Shown: one piece after another, positions 23,060 to 37,200 of the stretch
Position numbering within the stretch: the stretch's first letter is position 1
How the letters are laid out: each line of letters begins with the position of its first letter
NCBI RefSeq assembly: GCF_000005505.3
Contig: NC_016132.3
Coordinates: 3,286,001-3,350,000, forward strand
Source: Brachypodium distachyon
Taxonomy: Eukaryota; Streptophyta; Magnoliopsida; Poales; Poaceae
DNA: 64,000 nt
Direction: 5' to 3'
Program-made: the position numbers and the translations under genes
The notes under the pieces: model-generated
Told to the model about the DNA's origin: nothing
What the model saw: the letters and a program-made list of their open reading frames with translations, nothing else
Databases searched by the model: none

Positions 23060-24834
23060 TTTTTTTTGGGACAAGCCTCACAATGATGGCATTTACTCCG
23101 CTCTTCTGCATTGTTCACAAATTTATGATCGTCAAGACGATCGTCGATCAGGCTGGCTCCTTTTCCTTTTTCTTCTTTTGAACCGGGTTGGCTCCTTTGT
23201 GGAGTCTCGTTGAACTAGATTACTCGTACTAGATTCCCCGGTAACTAGCTAGTAGTAGGTACTACGAGGTGCAGAACACTACTCTTGCTTCCATGCACAC
23301 TACACAACCTGCGGCATATTCCAGCCCCGGCCATGAGGGAGGCTGGGAGGAGACGTAGCAAAAACAGCATATACTGGAGCACTGGAAGAGAATCCACGGA
23401 TCCCTTGGGAAAAAAAGAGTGGAACTGTGCTTATCTTGTCACGTCTCTTTTCGTGGATGACTATGATTAGCGACATGACTAGCAAGTGGAGACGTACGTA
23501 TCATAGTTTCAGACATGGAGCTGATTTGTAATGCTCATCCTGACGCAGGGCCCCCGCCCCGGCAATAATTGGCAAGGTCAACAGAAGTTTGGTTTTCACT
23601 CCGGAGAAGAAAAATGAGTGTGTCATTTGAGAGCCATTTTGACTTGTTAATCATGCAAAACAATGCTTATGCATGTGGTCGGCTGAAATAGGAATTGTTT
23701 GCACATGTTAGGAAGCGATGGGGCCGAAAGATTTCTATTTAGCCATCTTCTCTCTCGTTCGAAAATAGACAAAGAGTTGACTGTTTTTGTTGTTCTTGAG
23801 AGCTCTAGGGTTAGGGTGAGAGGAGAGACATTTGATCCACCAAAATTTGTGAGAGATTGTTGGGGATTCTAAGCCTCTCATCTTTATTGGTTTCCACCTT
23901 GTACTCTTCATTACATAGTGAAGTCCGTGTTCGTTGCCGCCCGTGGTTTTTCCCCGTAAGGGGTTTCCACGTAAATCTCTATGTCTCCCATTGGTTTGGT
24001 GTTTCCCTTGCTATATTTGTTGGTGGTCATCATCTCTATTTGCTATTGCTATTGGTATCTATTGCTCAAGTTTGGTGCTTTTTGGTTGAGCTGACACTTG
24101 AGGCAACGTATACTTGCATTCTTTGGTATATGGATGATTTTATTGGGGTATTAATGTTCTAGTAAGCTATCCTCGCGGCTGTTAATTATGTGTGCATGTT
24201 TGAGAACTCGGTGTCTGCGGATTTGATATACCGGTTCAGATTTGTTCTATGCATACAAAATGTTAGTTCAAATGCTTTTAAGGAGCAGCTTGCTATTTTG
24301 AAATCTTCAGCTGCCTTGCTCACAATGAGCAAATTGCAGCATCGCTCATAGGAAAATGGACTCACCCCAGGGTAATGAACAAGAAGCAGATACAAAAATT
24401 TCTGCAAAAAAATTCGCTTCAAAATAAGAAGTAAAAAAGGACGTACTCCGCATGACCTGACAAACCAAGACAGAGATCCTGAAAGATAAATATACTCACT
24501 AATAAGCCCAGCACAAGATAACTGAAGAATTGGAATTGCGAAAATAGTTAGGAATAGTTATCCGTTGCATCGGACGGTAGATCCACGCGTCAAGACAAGG
24601 CTGTTTCGTACAATACTAAAAGTCGTCTTAGCACTCGTTGGACTGAAAGATTCACATGAAAACTTTTTCGAGTTTTGGTTTTGGCAGATTCGCATAAACT
24701 CTCGGAGTTTTGATTCCTAACAAAAAAGAAGAAAAAAGGCTTAGAAGGTCCTGCTAGCTCTACTTCGGTGAAAACTGGCACGCGTCGCAGCCTGCTTTCC
24801 AATACGCATGGCAGCACCTCACTGCTCTCCCTCA
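23060..24834. other. Intergenic and 3' flank of the ankyrin-TPR gene
   Basis: No supported gene. Part of 24430-24834 may be the 3' UTR of the minus-strand gene ending at 24835. Confidence 0.4.
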
Positions 24835-27800
24835 TCAGGGATTCTTCATTAGCTCCCTAGCCTTCCTGCAAGAATTCAACCGAATATGAATGGAACGTCA
24901 GCTCTAAGAAAAAAAACCTAGATACTGAACTGAAAATACATAGTATTTCCTTTTCTTGAGGTTGAATTTATAGGTCCAGCCCATGTTACTAAATTGCACA
25001 TAAGAAACAAAAGAAGTTCTTCAGCGGCGTGGACCGAAGGAATTGCCCTAACTCTGGAAACTGCTTCTCACCAGTATTTGAGTAACTTCGGAAACTCAAA
25101 AGAGATAAGTAGAAGACAGTAGGTTACCGTAGTTCTGTCTCAATCTCGACATTTCCAGGATCCAGTTTCTGTGCATCCAAGAGTGCATCGCAGGCTTGTT
25201 TATATTCCTGGGTGCAGGGCAAATCAAGGAACGTGACCAAACTATAAGATCAATATGAAATAAGTGAAGACACTGGCAGGCTACACGCACCTTGAGTAAC
25301 ATGTGAGCTGCAGCTTGACGATAGCAAGCTTTTGCCCAATTTGGTCGCAGCAGTCTGCACCTCATAGCATCGGACAAAGCACCTTCACCATCACCCATTA
25401 AGAGTTTACAAACACTCCTGTTTGCATACAGTTTTGGACTCTCTCCATGATCTATCGCCTAAAGTGAAACATGAGAGGTCACGCAAATAATAATCAACTT
25501 AAAATAATGGCATATAAAAGTTTTATCTTAAACACTTTTTCATGGGCTTCACGCATGCCAACAGGTAGAAAGCTGTCTAAAACTTTACTACTCAGTAATA
25601 CTGCAGAATGGAATTACAGATCACATTCTCTTACTAGAGTTATTTGTCTGTTCAGTTTACAAGGCGTAAAAATGGTTCATGTCAGAACCATTTGATATGT
25701 AGTGATCACATCTAACACATTAACAGGAACAGTAGAAACCCTACTAAAGATTCATATTATACGAGAAGAAAAAGAACTTATCATGGGCCGTGAACATGCA
25801 AGGCACCGACAGAGTTTAATTAAGTCCTCCCTCTTTTTAAGCATGCAGACATTGATGTCAAATATGCTTCTTAAGTGAGGTCAAATTTGCTTACTCTGCA
25901 TATTGATCTCCTTCAGTTAAATCAGTTTAATCGGTACAAATTGTGTGAAATTAAGTTATCTCCTACATATATGGCACTTAACAAGTGAATTGAGTGTCAG
26001 ATGTGTAACATGTTTATTTATGCATAATCGGCCTCCAATGTAATGCACTACCTACAAAGAAATACTTGCATCGTATGAGATGGTTCTGAAGAGTTGATGT
26101 AGTGTAGCCAGCTAGCTATAATCTTTCTTTAATTACCGTTGTTTAGTGGAAGGTATGCAGGTGTCTTACCAATTATACGTTCACAGAAACAAAGTTAATT
26201 TCGTAAGAAAACATAACTTCTTGAAATTTTTACCTAGTGTGCAGTCGAGCACTCCGCACATGCTCACTGTATGGGCCTGTGGGTGACCCATTTCTTATTC
26301 TATATCTATAATCATATGAACTGAGAACTAGAGAATTCACCATTTTCAATTTTAACCGTTGCTTTTATTCAGCCCTTGTCCCCCCTAAATGGTTGCATGA
26401 TGGAATCTTCAATCCATTCTACCCCAAAACGTAGGATGGTAAATTTTAGCACATTCTTAGATATAGAGGATTAAAGATCATAAAGATTATATCCATTCTA
26501 GATGGCCTTTGGTTAGGTCTAATCATAATCTTGAGATCATCCTTTGGTTGGGTCTAATCAGATATATGCATGGCTGCATCAAACCCCTTCATCAGAAATA
26601 GATGGAGCTCATGGAATCATTGTCTCCCTTGTTCATTATCAGTTACATTGTTTGTTCTATGTTCTGCCAATCAAAGCTAAATTGAATAAGAGTTAGAAGT
26701 TCTAAATGGAAACTACAGAAGATAATAAGAAACCTAGTTAGCAAAATAATCCCAATTGGTTCCATGTTAATAGCAAAAGGTTCTTCTAAACTATCATAGA
26801 TAAAGTGCAAGACATTTACCAAACCATAAAACTGTGCTGCCTGCTTATACTCCTTCTGCCTGAATGCTGTGTCAGCTAGTGACTTGAGCAAAAGTTTTCT
26901 TCTTACACGGTGCTGTTGCTCCTAAACAACAACAGCAACAAAATGATAAAACATGATTTTAACATTTGAATTTTGGAATTAATAATCAGTTAATACGATC
27001 ATTTCTATCATAAAAGAAAATCAGCAACATTGTTTCCAACATTCTTCATAGTTTGGTATTTAGGTGGGGCGATAGCTCGTTAACAGGCTTATATTTTTTT
27101 ACAAAAGAGCCATAGCGGTCCATTTATTGCAAAAGAGAGGTCGGCCGACCAATGAGATTACAGATAAATGAGAGCCATAACACCAACATGCGATAGGCAT
27201 TTGTTTTAAAAAAACATGATGGTTTCTCTCTTTCCATATTTCCTGAAGTGTCATCAAGAGGAGAGACCCCGCGGTTCTAGCGCCTTCATCATACCTGTGG
27301 TGATGACAACTTCCTTCCTCCACACAAGCCACCACTCATGGATGCTATCATGCAATGCCCAACCAGCTGGATCTATGGGTAGCCAGCATAAAGATGCAAC
27401 CTACGCCATATCTCTCAAGAGAAGGGGCAAAAACAAGGAGCAGGCTTATGCTGCAATGCGTAGTGATTCAAATGGAGAATCGTTTACTAGTCTGGTCCAA
27501 ATTTTAGCTTCCGAAGCGAACGGACCGAATGTTCCATACAACCATTGTTTCGGAGGTCAGTCATGCCAAGTCTTATTTGGACCAGAACTGAAAAGTCGGG
27601 TCTTAAAGGGACTCCTACTAATTATAGGTATAGAAAATACCCTATCAAATGAGGAACAAAAAGGATCGTCTGTCTACTTCAAAGAAGTATGCTACTGGAG
27701 CACAATCATCCTTTTCTCTACCACTAAATACCGTCGTCTGTAATCTTCGGTCTCTGCGGTGATCATTCAAAAACATGACCAAAGATCAAGGTGTTTCTTC

Positions 27801-30800
27801 TTTCATCAGAAGTACCAAGGAGAACACATTACTCGCAAATTAGGTAAAGTCATGGAATAAGAGGCTCAAATATACTAGAAATTAACCAGGAGAGGTACTA
27901 AGGAGCAGCACTAATATCTCATTCAACTAAAAATATATTGTGCATGCCATATTATTATATTGATACTAGGGAGTAACACACTTTGTACATGACGCTGGTG
28001 TACTTCACAACCGTGGTAAGAGATCCATGACCATGAGCGCTATTCAAGCATTCCGGTACCAGAGAGCATCCAACTGTTCTATAGCATTACGAGATTTATG
28101 TCCATGCTCTACACAAGGACAAGTTTACAACAGTTAATAGAACTAGACATGAAACTTGAGAAAAAAAATAAAGGGCCCAATGACCCTACATGGCCCACTC
28201 TAAAATAAGAACATATCTAACACAAATGCCATTGGCAAAACAATAGCAGCACCACTGTTTTATCCTTCAGTAGATATATAGTGGTCGCTCCTGTAAACAG
28301 AGGAGTCCTGGCGTACAATCTACATGGACATATCATTTTGCAGAAGGAGTAGAAATTGCCTTGTCTTAAGGATTGAACTTATCAGGTGTAAGGTGTCCGT
28401 CCTTTTCAACCTGGGACATAGCAGCACTGTTTTTCTCGATGATTTCCCAATTATCCAGCATGATAACCTAGTATGGTTAGCATTTTCTATTCATTAAATC
28501 CATGGTCTGTTCATATTATGTCCTGTTACCGAATTGATGGTGCATACCACACATGGATTCTGATACCTATTGTTGGGCAGCCATGCTGTTAGACTGGGGC
28601 TAGATATTATTTCTGCACGGTATACTACCCATCTAAATTACAGTTTGTAGTTTGTTCTCAGCTAGTCACTAGTTAGCACTTAAACCACATGTTATAACAA
28701 CACTGGATGGATAAATTCAGTACTAAAGAAGAAAACGATGTCTTAGCCTTCAAGCAATATATTCTGTACAAGACAGCATAAGAACACAAAATAACATACC
28801 ATTGGCTTTTTCGCTTCAATTTTCGCATGAGAAATTACTCCCTCAATGCTCCAGTTGGGGACATTTGGAATTCGGGAAGTCAGAGGAAACAACATTTCAA
28901 CCTCCTCCATGCAATCACGTAATGCAGCAAGCTCTACTGGCAACCTACCCAACTGGGAACGAAAGGAAAAGAACTGTCATTCTTTCAAAAATTGACAGCG
29001 TCATTCAAGAAGGGAACCATTTAGAATATAGCAAAAAACCATGGCCATTATGCAATCTACAATCAATGTAGGAAAGAACCTGCAGGATCTAAAAATTTAT
29101 CACACATTCCAACAAGGATTTCCCCTACCAAGCATTTACAAATATGCTAAGCAATTCAAACTTCCAACACACAATGTTTCAAAGAGGGGCAGGCAAGGGT
29201 TGATACTGAGACACCGCAAAAAATAATTGGTGGCACACCCCACTTGAGTCCCCATGAAATACAGATAAAACAAGGAGAAGTAGATGCACACAGTATAACA
29301 TTGTTATTTTAGTTGGTCCTTGGCTGATGTTACATCAATATAAACAGGTTCATAGAGTAAAAGAATGAAAACCGTAACAAAAATTGGGATTTGTGCTGAA
29401 GAACAACAACAAGCTAAAAATTCAATTTATTTAGTGTATATTGCATAAATGCTGCAACCAAAATGTTATATAAGGAGATAACATTTTCTCATCAACTGTC
29501 AGGTTAAGCACTACATGATTTTACTCAAAAAGGGAAAATATTAACATATGTGGGGTAATGTAACATATTGGATACCCGCAACCATTTTAAAACTATGGTA
29601 TACACGTAGGCGACGTATCCAGTGCAAAGTTGCAAACTATTCACCAGGACCATCAGATCTAAAACAACGGTGCAGATCAAAGGTGTAAATCAAACACCCA
29701 CTTAAACACGTTTTCATGACCCCCTGTACTTATCTCATGCTTGGTAACACTTGATTCACACCTTAATTTGATCTGCACCACACATTTTAGATATGATGGT
29801 CCACAAGGATAGTTTGCAAGTTTGCACTCAATATGCCGCCATACAGATATGATGAGAATGCATTTTCTTCTGATAGTTACTCAATATCTGACTATCAATA
29901 GAAACAGATAACTGAGAATTGGTCTGTATCCCAGTGGTAGATACTCAATGGTGTCACCTGACCCGCCAGGATTGGGCTCCCGTGGGGCGAATTAAACTAT
30001 GGTTATGGGAGCCCACAAAGGAAGTGGTGTCACCCCACCAACCAGGGTTAAATTTCTATGACGCGAATTAATATCTATGTGAGAAGAGGAGCCCCATTAG
30101 GTATTTTACTAAAATGATATACACTGTTAGATTGAAAGGTCAAGACAACTTTACTAGGCACAAGTCCAATTTTCCATTAGCATAGTCAATGACAGCAAGC
30201 AATGTGAAATGCTAAATAGCTCCCTAACATAATCAGAAGAGTCAAATAACAGCATTATCAAAAGCTTTAATAGAATATAGTGAAATGCTGCATACCAGAT
30301 CAACGAAATATCTAGAAAATATACAATACATACATCATCAGGTATATTAGGATCAGCTCCAGCCTTCAACAGAAACTTGATGAAATTGGTGTAACCTCCA
30401 TGCGACGTAGCGAACACCAAAGACGTCTGAACGCAACCCTTGCCATTAACACCGGCACCAGCCTGTGAAAAGGATTGTGCAATAGAGTGTTCATGGCTTC
30501 CATGTACATCCACAAATAAGCATGGCAGAGATGGTAGAGTAAGCAAATTCATAACACGAAAATTAAAAATAATCAAGAGAATACTTGCCTTAATGAGTAG
30601 CTTCATGCACTTCAATGAACGGTAAGTAAGAGCACTCATTAGAGGACTCATAACACCGCCGACAATAGTGTTAGGCTGAAAGAAGGGTATTGTGTTATAT
30701 ATTAAGAATGTAGGTGACATGATAAATCAGAGTTTATTTTGAGACGACTAAGGATGTCCTAAAGCATGTTATCATATAATTTGTCTCCTGGTCTGTTTGG

Positions 30801-32657
30801 TTGGTCCAAGGAATCAGGCGGTAACTGGTAAGTGGACCATCCAATCCTAATCCTGACCTAACCCACATGTTTGTTTTGAGGATTGAAATGGGTTGCCCCA
30901 TCAAATCAGTGACACTTCAGTATCTGTATTATTAAATGCCATAAACAAAAAAAAATGATTATGTTCTGCAATATCTAAGGATGTGCCAATCCAAGCAACC
31001 AAAACAGTCCCAAACATGTGTCCGTGACTCCATGTTATGTAACTTAGTTGGCAAAGTAAAAACTATCTGTCCAAATGAACTCTGAATAAAGAGAAATCGG
31101 ATATAGTGGAGGCTATATACATTTGCGTGGTAGTCCAACAAAATCTTCACTGTCTTGTCCCTCTCATTTGTAGCAGCAGTAAAGAGAGGTGTTCCACGGC
31201 CACAGTCTATGTCGACCGGCACTCCTTTTGAAAGCAGAAACTCTGTTACCCTGCAAGATCCTGTGTTGAACAAGATGTTATTCAAGTCATGTGGCCACAG
31301 ATATTGAACAAACTAAGTGCACTAGGGTAAATAATTGTTAGTACAAGGACCAAAATGCAGAAATTGAGTCTGAGTGCATGTGTCAGGAAGAGCACCTGCG
31401 AACGCGGCATGGTGGAGAACTGTTTGCCCTTTACCATCTGCTTTCATTAGATCACCACCATGATCAAGAAGGTATTTGACAGTAGGAACATCGCCAGACT
31501 GGGCAGACACCATAAACGGTGTCACACCTTTGTTATATAAAAAGCACATCAACACAATCAGAAATCTCATACTTCCAAACAATATCATGACAGCCACCAA
31601 TTTCCAAAATAGGAAATGAGTTAGAGAAAGACCTGGAACTCCAGCTCCAGTTTCCGGAGCATTCACATCCCCCCCAAGTTCCTCTACCAAGTACTTGCAA
31701 ACTTCCAGATGGCCTGAGCATGCGGCGCACTGCAACACACTAGTTCCCTCCATGTTCAAGGAAAAAATCGTAGAGGGGTCGCCACTCCCTTGGGTAAGAC
31801 TATGCACAATACCTTTCCCCAAAGTAAAAATCATCACATTACTGTTAGAGCTAGATCTTGCATTATTTCCAACAGTTACAGACACAAATACTCAGATTAA
31901 CAAGCTAGAAAATATAAAAGAAAAGAAGCAAATATGTGCAGTGAAGAAGAAAATTGTTAGGTCAACAGAACCAATCTGATGCACCGCTGGACACATTCAC
32001 CCGGTGAAAATACTTGACAGGTGATGACACATCATATTAGAGTACTTGATCACGTTGCAAATTTGGATGCAATGGACAATCAGATTGCATCATCTGAAAA
32101 TTCTCACATTTATCTGATGACTGGCTGTCAGTTCATCATAGTTTCAAGAGAGCAAACTTAGGCGTCAGAGTTTGCAGTGACTGGATAGCAGAATAACTTG
32201 GCCATCGCTGCTGCCATGCTCCGAACGAATCATCAAATCAAGCAAGCAATTTATAGCATCTGATCAAGGAAGAAAATAGAATCTGACAAACATATTTCCA
32301 AACGCAAGCATTGCTAGATTGGCTATTAAACGCCGCAATGCAGCATATCTCTCCGACCCCGTGGACACAGCGGGGGCACATAATGCCTCGCTAAACTAGA
32401 GCCGAAAACCGAGGAAAAAGCACAGGAGCTTGGCGTCGGAGAAGAGGAGAAGACTACCTTTGAGGCGGCGGAGATCGCCGTCGAGGGCCGCCTTCATGAG
32501 AGCTTTCACGTCTGCACACACGCGCCCGCGCGCACGGTCTCCGTTAGAGAGGAAAAGGTGAACAGACGTGGGAGCAATTGGGAGGGACAGGAAGGTGAAC
32601 GCTAGACGTACCGGAGCCGTCGTCGGAGGGACGCAGGTAGATGAACGGCGGCGCCAT
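24835..32657 (-). CDS. Ankyrin repeat plus TPR protein, 433 aa, 12 exons
   Basis: Exons: 32612-32657, 32458-32511, 31633-31812, 31396-31527, 31121-31260, 30589-30675, 30334-30462, 28800-28952, 26820-26921, 25291-25458, 25128-25207, 24835-24865. They sum to 1302 nt and every phase joins. The start MAPPFIYLRPSDDGS is followed by KALMKAALDGDLRRLKG. Ankyrin repeats span about residues 20-285, e.g. GTSVLQCAACSGHLEVCKYL, KGQTVLHHAAFAG, RGTPLFTAATNERDKTVKIL and FIKFLLKAGADPN. A linker (VPNWSIEGVISHAK) leads to TPR-like helices at about 308-433: KSLADTAFRQKEYKQAAQFY, SPKLYANRSVCKLLMGDGEG, ALSDAMRCRLLRPNWAKACY. Such proteins are scaffolds for protein-protein contacts, probably cytosolic or nuclear; partners are unknown. 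Intron 6 uses a GC donor (AAG/GCAAGT). Intron 8 holds a LINE fragment. Confidence 0.93.
27090..27430 (-). mobile_element. LINE 3' fragment inside intron 8 of the ankyrin-TPR gene
   Basis: On the minus strand, frames read DPAGWALHDSIHEWW then, after a frameshift, LLMTLQEIWKERNHHVF. This is the typical C-terminal end of the plant LINE reverse-transcriptase polyprotein (compare the common WEIWKERN.RVF motif). The end is followed by an A-rich stretch on the minus strand near 27090-27105. The copy is 5'-truncated and frameshifted, and lies in the same orientation as the host gene. Confidence 0.72.
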
Positions 32658-34202
32658 GGCCCAACCCCAGCGATCGATTTCGCTCGGGGGTCAGAAGCTT
32701 TTCCCGGAGGCGACGACGGAGAGACCGAGAGAACCCTGCGCTGCGGAGGAGGCGGGGGTTTTGGCCTTCCGCCTGCTCTGGTTTGGTGAACTCGTTTGAT
32801 TTTAGGAGCGACGAGGGCGAGTGAGTAATGGAGTGGAAAGTGGATGAATCCGGTGTTGATGCACCGGTGGAGCCAGTGCTGTCCACGCTTGCTCGGAATG
32901 CTCCTGCGCCCGGCTTCGGCGTGCATAGGCCAGGTGCACGCAGACTCGTTGCTCAGGGGAGAAGCAAAATGACTCCAGGTTGAGTTACTAGATGGAAAGT
33001 ATACACATACTCCATGACACTTGGGACCCACAGTCAAGAGAGAATATTGGCAGAGAGTGGGTAAGCAGCGGGTAGAGAGAAGGACGAGTAGCGCTAGTTT
33101 GGTGCGGAGCAGAGCATTGCTTACTTTACTTGCGAGGGTGGTTTTGGCGTGCCAACAGGAGGTCGACACGTGTACACCAAGGACGGTCCCAGGCTGCTGT
33201 CCCACGCAGATGTCATGGGAGGAGCCGTAGGCGCTACTACTCCGCTTGGCAGCTGGAGCAAACCACAACCCTTCAATTTCGAAACAAGGGACCAGATCAA
33301 TTGCTACAAAAGATCGGCAAAAAAGGTTGGCTGCTTTCGTTTAGCTGCAGTCTCTTTTCCGCTGGTCTCGTGTTTGACCACTTTCTTTTTCCCGTATCCG
33401 TCGAGCCGAAACTTGATTTAGAAAAATAAAATTACAGGCCATGATTATCATCAGAAAAAGATATTGAGAACAAAGGATCAAAACGGAGGCCGATCAAAAA
33501 GTTAATTTACTGCTTCTCATAAAAATATCAATTTTGTTGCAGTCAAACAGAACCACCTAAGTACAACCGGCAACTTACAGTTCACAGAACAACGGATTCG
33601 CAGCGTTACCTAACGTGCTAATCTTCCATCGCAAACTCATACACTGTACTATCCTAGCGCACAGTTCCGCTTTTCATATCCTATATTTTTTTCACCGTGT
33701 TGCCCCTTATATATTGTCTTCTGCTAATCGCCCGATCTTACTTACCACACACAATTAATCATGGCTTATGGGCGCAAAACTTTTGCTACAGTATTATACA
33801 AATTAATCGACAATATCATGTTCCATCAGCAATGAACTGCTAGCTGGGGATATATTCTACACTTCTGATAGAATAAGCTGGAAAGCTACAGTACTGGAGG
33901 TATTTTCCTATCTTCACACGCTTGGCTGAACGGCGTTTGAATGCACCTGCAAGGTGGAGTTGGAAGGGTCAAATTCAAATAGATAGCATCAAAACCCTCT
34001 CTTTCCCAAAAAGAAAAAAGAAGGTGTGGAATTTGGTTAACTCACTACGGGAACATTATGAAATTTCATCCAAGAAATCTGCCCATGTTAGGCACAAAAG
34101 AACCATGTACTCATTGATATGGGCAGTACTTGTTCTTCCGCAAAAAAGAAAAAATAGCTCAAAAGTTCAACCGGTTGGCTCCTATGTGAAGCCACAGAAA
34201 GG
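32658..34202. other. Intergenic: promoter side of ankyrin-TPR gene, 3' side of BOR gene
   Basis: GC-rich from 32500 to 32800 around the ankyrin-TPR start, then mixed. No clear TATA box upstream of 32657. Open frames here show no domains. The part nearest 34202 should contain the BOR 3' UTR. Confidence 0.45.
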
Positions 34203-37200
34203 TCAGAAGACTGTACACTTGTTGCAATTACAATGCCCTTCATGGCTACTATTTACCTGAAGGTGCCTTTCTTCACGGTGGCTTACGGATCTGTGCTTTA
34301 GCTCTCCACGGTTTGTTGTGAGTTCATCCAGAATCTCGGCATCGTTCCTGCTGTCACAGCTTCCTGAAATAGAGCCATCTTCCTCCTGTGTGAGGAACCA
34401 GGAGTTTCAGATTAACAGAACATGACAGACACCTCAGGACAATGCTGAGTGAATCATAATTTGGGCTGGAAAATAAATTATTGGAGAATGCTAGCGGAAC
34501 ATATACCAGCGTGTGTTCGTTCTGGACCCCTTCAAGTTCTTCATACTCTGCAGCGTCTAGTTCCCTCAAGTGATTGGGATCGAAAAACTTTGGGAGTAGG
34601 TGCTGCCTGATGAGAATCATGAGAAAGAAAGGCACTGGGAAGAGGATCCCTGCTATTGGTATCCATGTTGTGCCGAAGCATATCAAGAGATAGACCAGCT
34701 GGAAGATCGTGAAGACAGATATTGTTTTTGAAGGCACTGACTCCACGAAAGATGCATGTGGACCTTCCAGGACCCTGCAAAGGTACATCGCGGGTTAGTG
34801 GAATCTGTTATATGATTGGTGCATCCAAAAGAGAAGCACACAGAAAGTTCATTTGAATTGTTCGGAGGAGGGAAAGAGATGCAGAATAGAGATTACTTGT
34901 AGCGTCGGGTTGATCCGATGAACAGAAGCTTTATCCTTTCCCAAAATTGGTTACCAGGTAGGCTATCAATTGCCATGTAAGCAAAGTAACCCCAGAGGAC
35001 AGAAGTCGGTATCATCTTGATAACTGGCATAGCCCCAACACAGCCACCAACCAGTAAGGATTGCAGCAAGTTACTCAGTCTCTGTTCATTTACCCGAACG
35101 GGCAAATGGGCTTCGATATGTTTTCTTGGATCAAATTCTCCAGCCAATTTTCCTTCTTCGTCGCCTTCTCTCAGCACAGCATCCTTCAAACTCTTCAACT
35201 CCTTGTCAACAGAATCAGTCTGCAGGAGAAAGTTTAAGCAATGTCGATGAGTTGATGATCTTTTCACAGAAGTCTAACAGCAATAATAACATTCAAATAT
35301 TTATGGTGTCGTGCGTGGGTGATGATGCCTACCCCAACTTGCTTGGGACAAAAGGCTTAGTTGTTGTTGTTGTTGTTGTTGTTGTTGTGCGTGGGTGATG
35401 ATGGTCCTAGGCCTGAAACTGCAGGGGTACAAGTTGCCTATTTTCCCAATCTAAGCCAAAAATAATACAGATTAGCTGCGGGGGGGGGGGGGGGGGGGTG
35501 CGCGGGGCTGACCTCCCCGTAGCTCCACTGTCGCTCATTGTTAAAAGAGTAAAATATAGTCCATGAACTCAGCAAAAATGAGCACTTTGATCCACGAACG
35601 CAGAAAACGCACACTTAAACTCCTAAACTGGGACTACTGTGTCATTTTAGTCAAAAAACAGTTCGGCGAGGCTTAAACATGCCATGTGGCCGCCATGCCG
35701 GCCTCGGCCAGGACCGCGGGTTGCTACCTGATTTTCTTAGGGGGGTTTTGGCAAAATCACCATGCCCGAGCCGCCCGCGAAGGGCAAGGCGGCTGCGCCT
35801 AGACAGGGATCTTGGAGCCTTGAGGACAACGCCGTTGCCGTCGCCATCTCGCCTAAGGTTGCTATCAAGTTCACAACGCTCAATTTTGACGAGAGGACGA
35901 CGGTGAAGGGGTCGCCGAAGCCGACATGGCGGCCACGTGGCGTGTTTAAGCCTCGCCGAACCGTTTTTGAACTAAAATGACACAGTTGTCTCAGTTTAGG
36001 GGTTTAAGTGTGCGTTTTTTGAGTTCGTGGACTAAAGTGTTCATTTTTGCCGAGTTCATGTACTAGTGGTGTGTTTTACTCTTGTTAAAAGAGAGAATCT
36101 ACCTCTTCTGCTGACTTAAACAAAAAATAAAGAAAATCATAACTATCACGTACTCACAAGGATTTTCCTTTGGTTCTTGTGATCCCCCAAATTAGTATGC
36201 ATTAAGATATAAACTAGATTAGTAACAGAGAGTCAAAGGCTCACATTCTTTTCTCTATCCATTTGGATGAAAACTTCCTGCATCTTGCCATATATTTCCA
36301 AACTGCTAGCACGGTTCGTCATGCCCTCTTTGGCAGTTTGGAGCATCTTGTTGCGCATCAACTAGGTTGAGAGAAAGAACAAAGATGAATGAACAAAACT
36401 GAGTACCATGACAAATGACATGAATCAGTCAGAAGTTCACTAACCTGACCCTTGAGGACAGCAAGGCTTCTTGTATGCATTGGGGACTGAGGAAGTACTC
36501 CATTTGATGGAGGGATGCCAATCAAACCACATAGTAGTACCTGTACCATTTACATCCTATGACTCTCTGAGCAAAGGATATGCAATGCGTAAATCATCAT
36601 TGGGAGTGAAAACACAGTCAGGACTCAGGGGACTCGTGATGCATGGTAGTGTCTATTAAAATTAAAACACATCTCCCATCTGCCCCTCCTCAATGATCCA
36701 CATCTGCTGTACTATAGGAGAATGTAAAATGGAGTTTCATGCTTTCTAGTGGCATATGCAGTTTATTTATTAGGTTTTTAATAAAGCTAAGACCATGAAA
36801 AGGACTTACGAAATAACAGTCACTCTAGATAAACTCATTGCCTGACAGAATAACTTAGACGCCACATACCATGAACCCAAGTACCAAAATGTCGTAATGG
36901 TAGGCAGAAGGCTTCTTCAAATTGAACTCCTTTTGCTGCGCCAACTGTGAAGCTACACTGTGGTCAAAGAAATAAAGCCCTGCAACCATCAAAGCAGGCA
37001 CGATGGCTGCAAATATAAATGCCGGAGGGACAGAAAACAGATCCTGAAAGTGAACATTTGGGAAATAATTCAGAATTATGGCAAAAATATAATCTCAAAT
37101 TAGATATCTGGGATCACAAGTAATTTGACACAATACCTTTGCTACGGTCCAATGTCCCAGTGAACTTGACTCCCAGGGAAGTGGACTGAAGAGCCTCCGA

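Noticed and set aside
29935..30100. Possible tRNA-derived SINE (CAGTGGTAGATACTC and a later GGGTTAAATTTC)
   Set aside because: Box-like phrases are weak, and no tail or target duplication was found.
32568..33429. Open frames upstream of the ankyrin-TPR gene
   Set aside because: They overlap its first exons or the GC-rich promoter and have no domain; splice-joined exons explain the region better.
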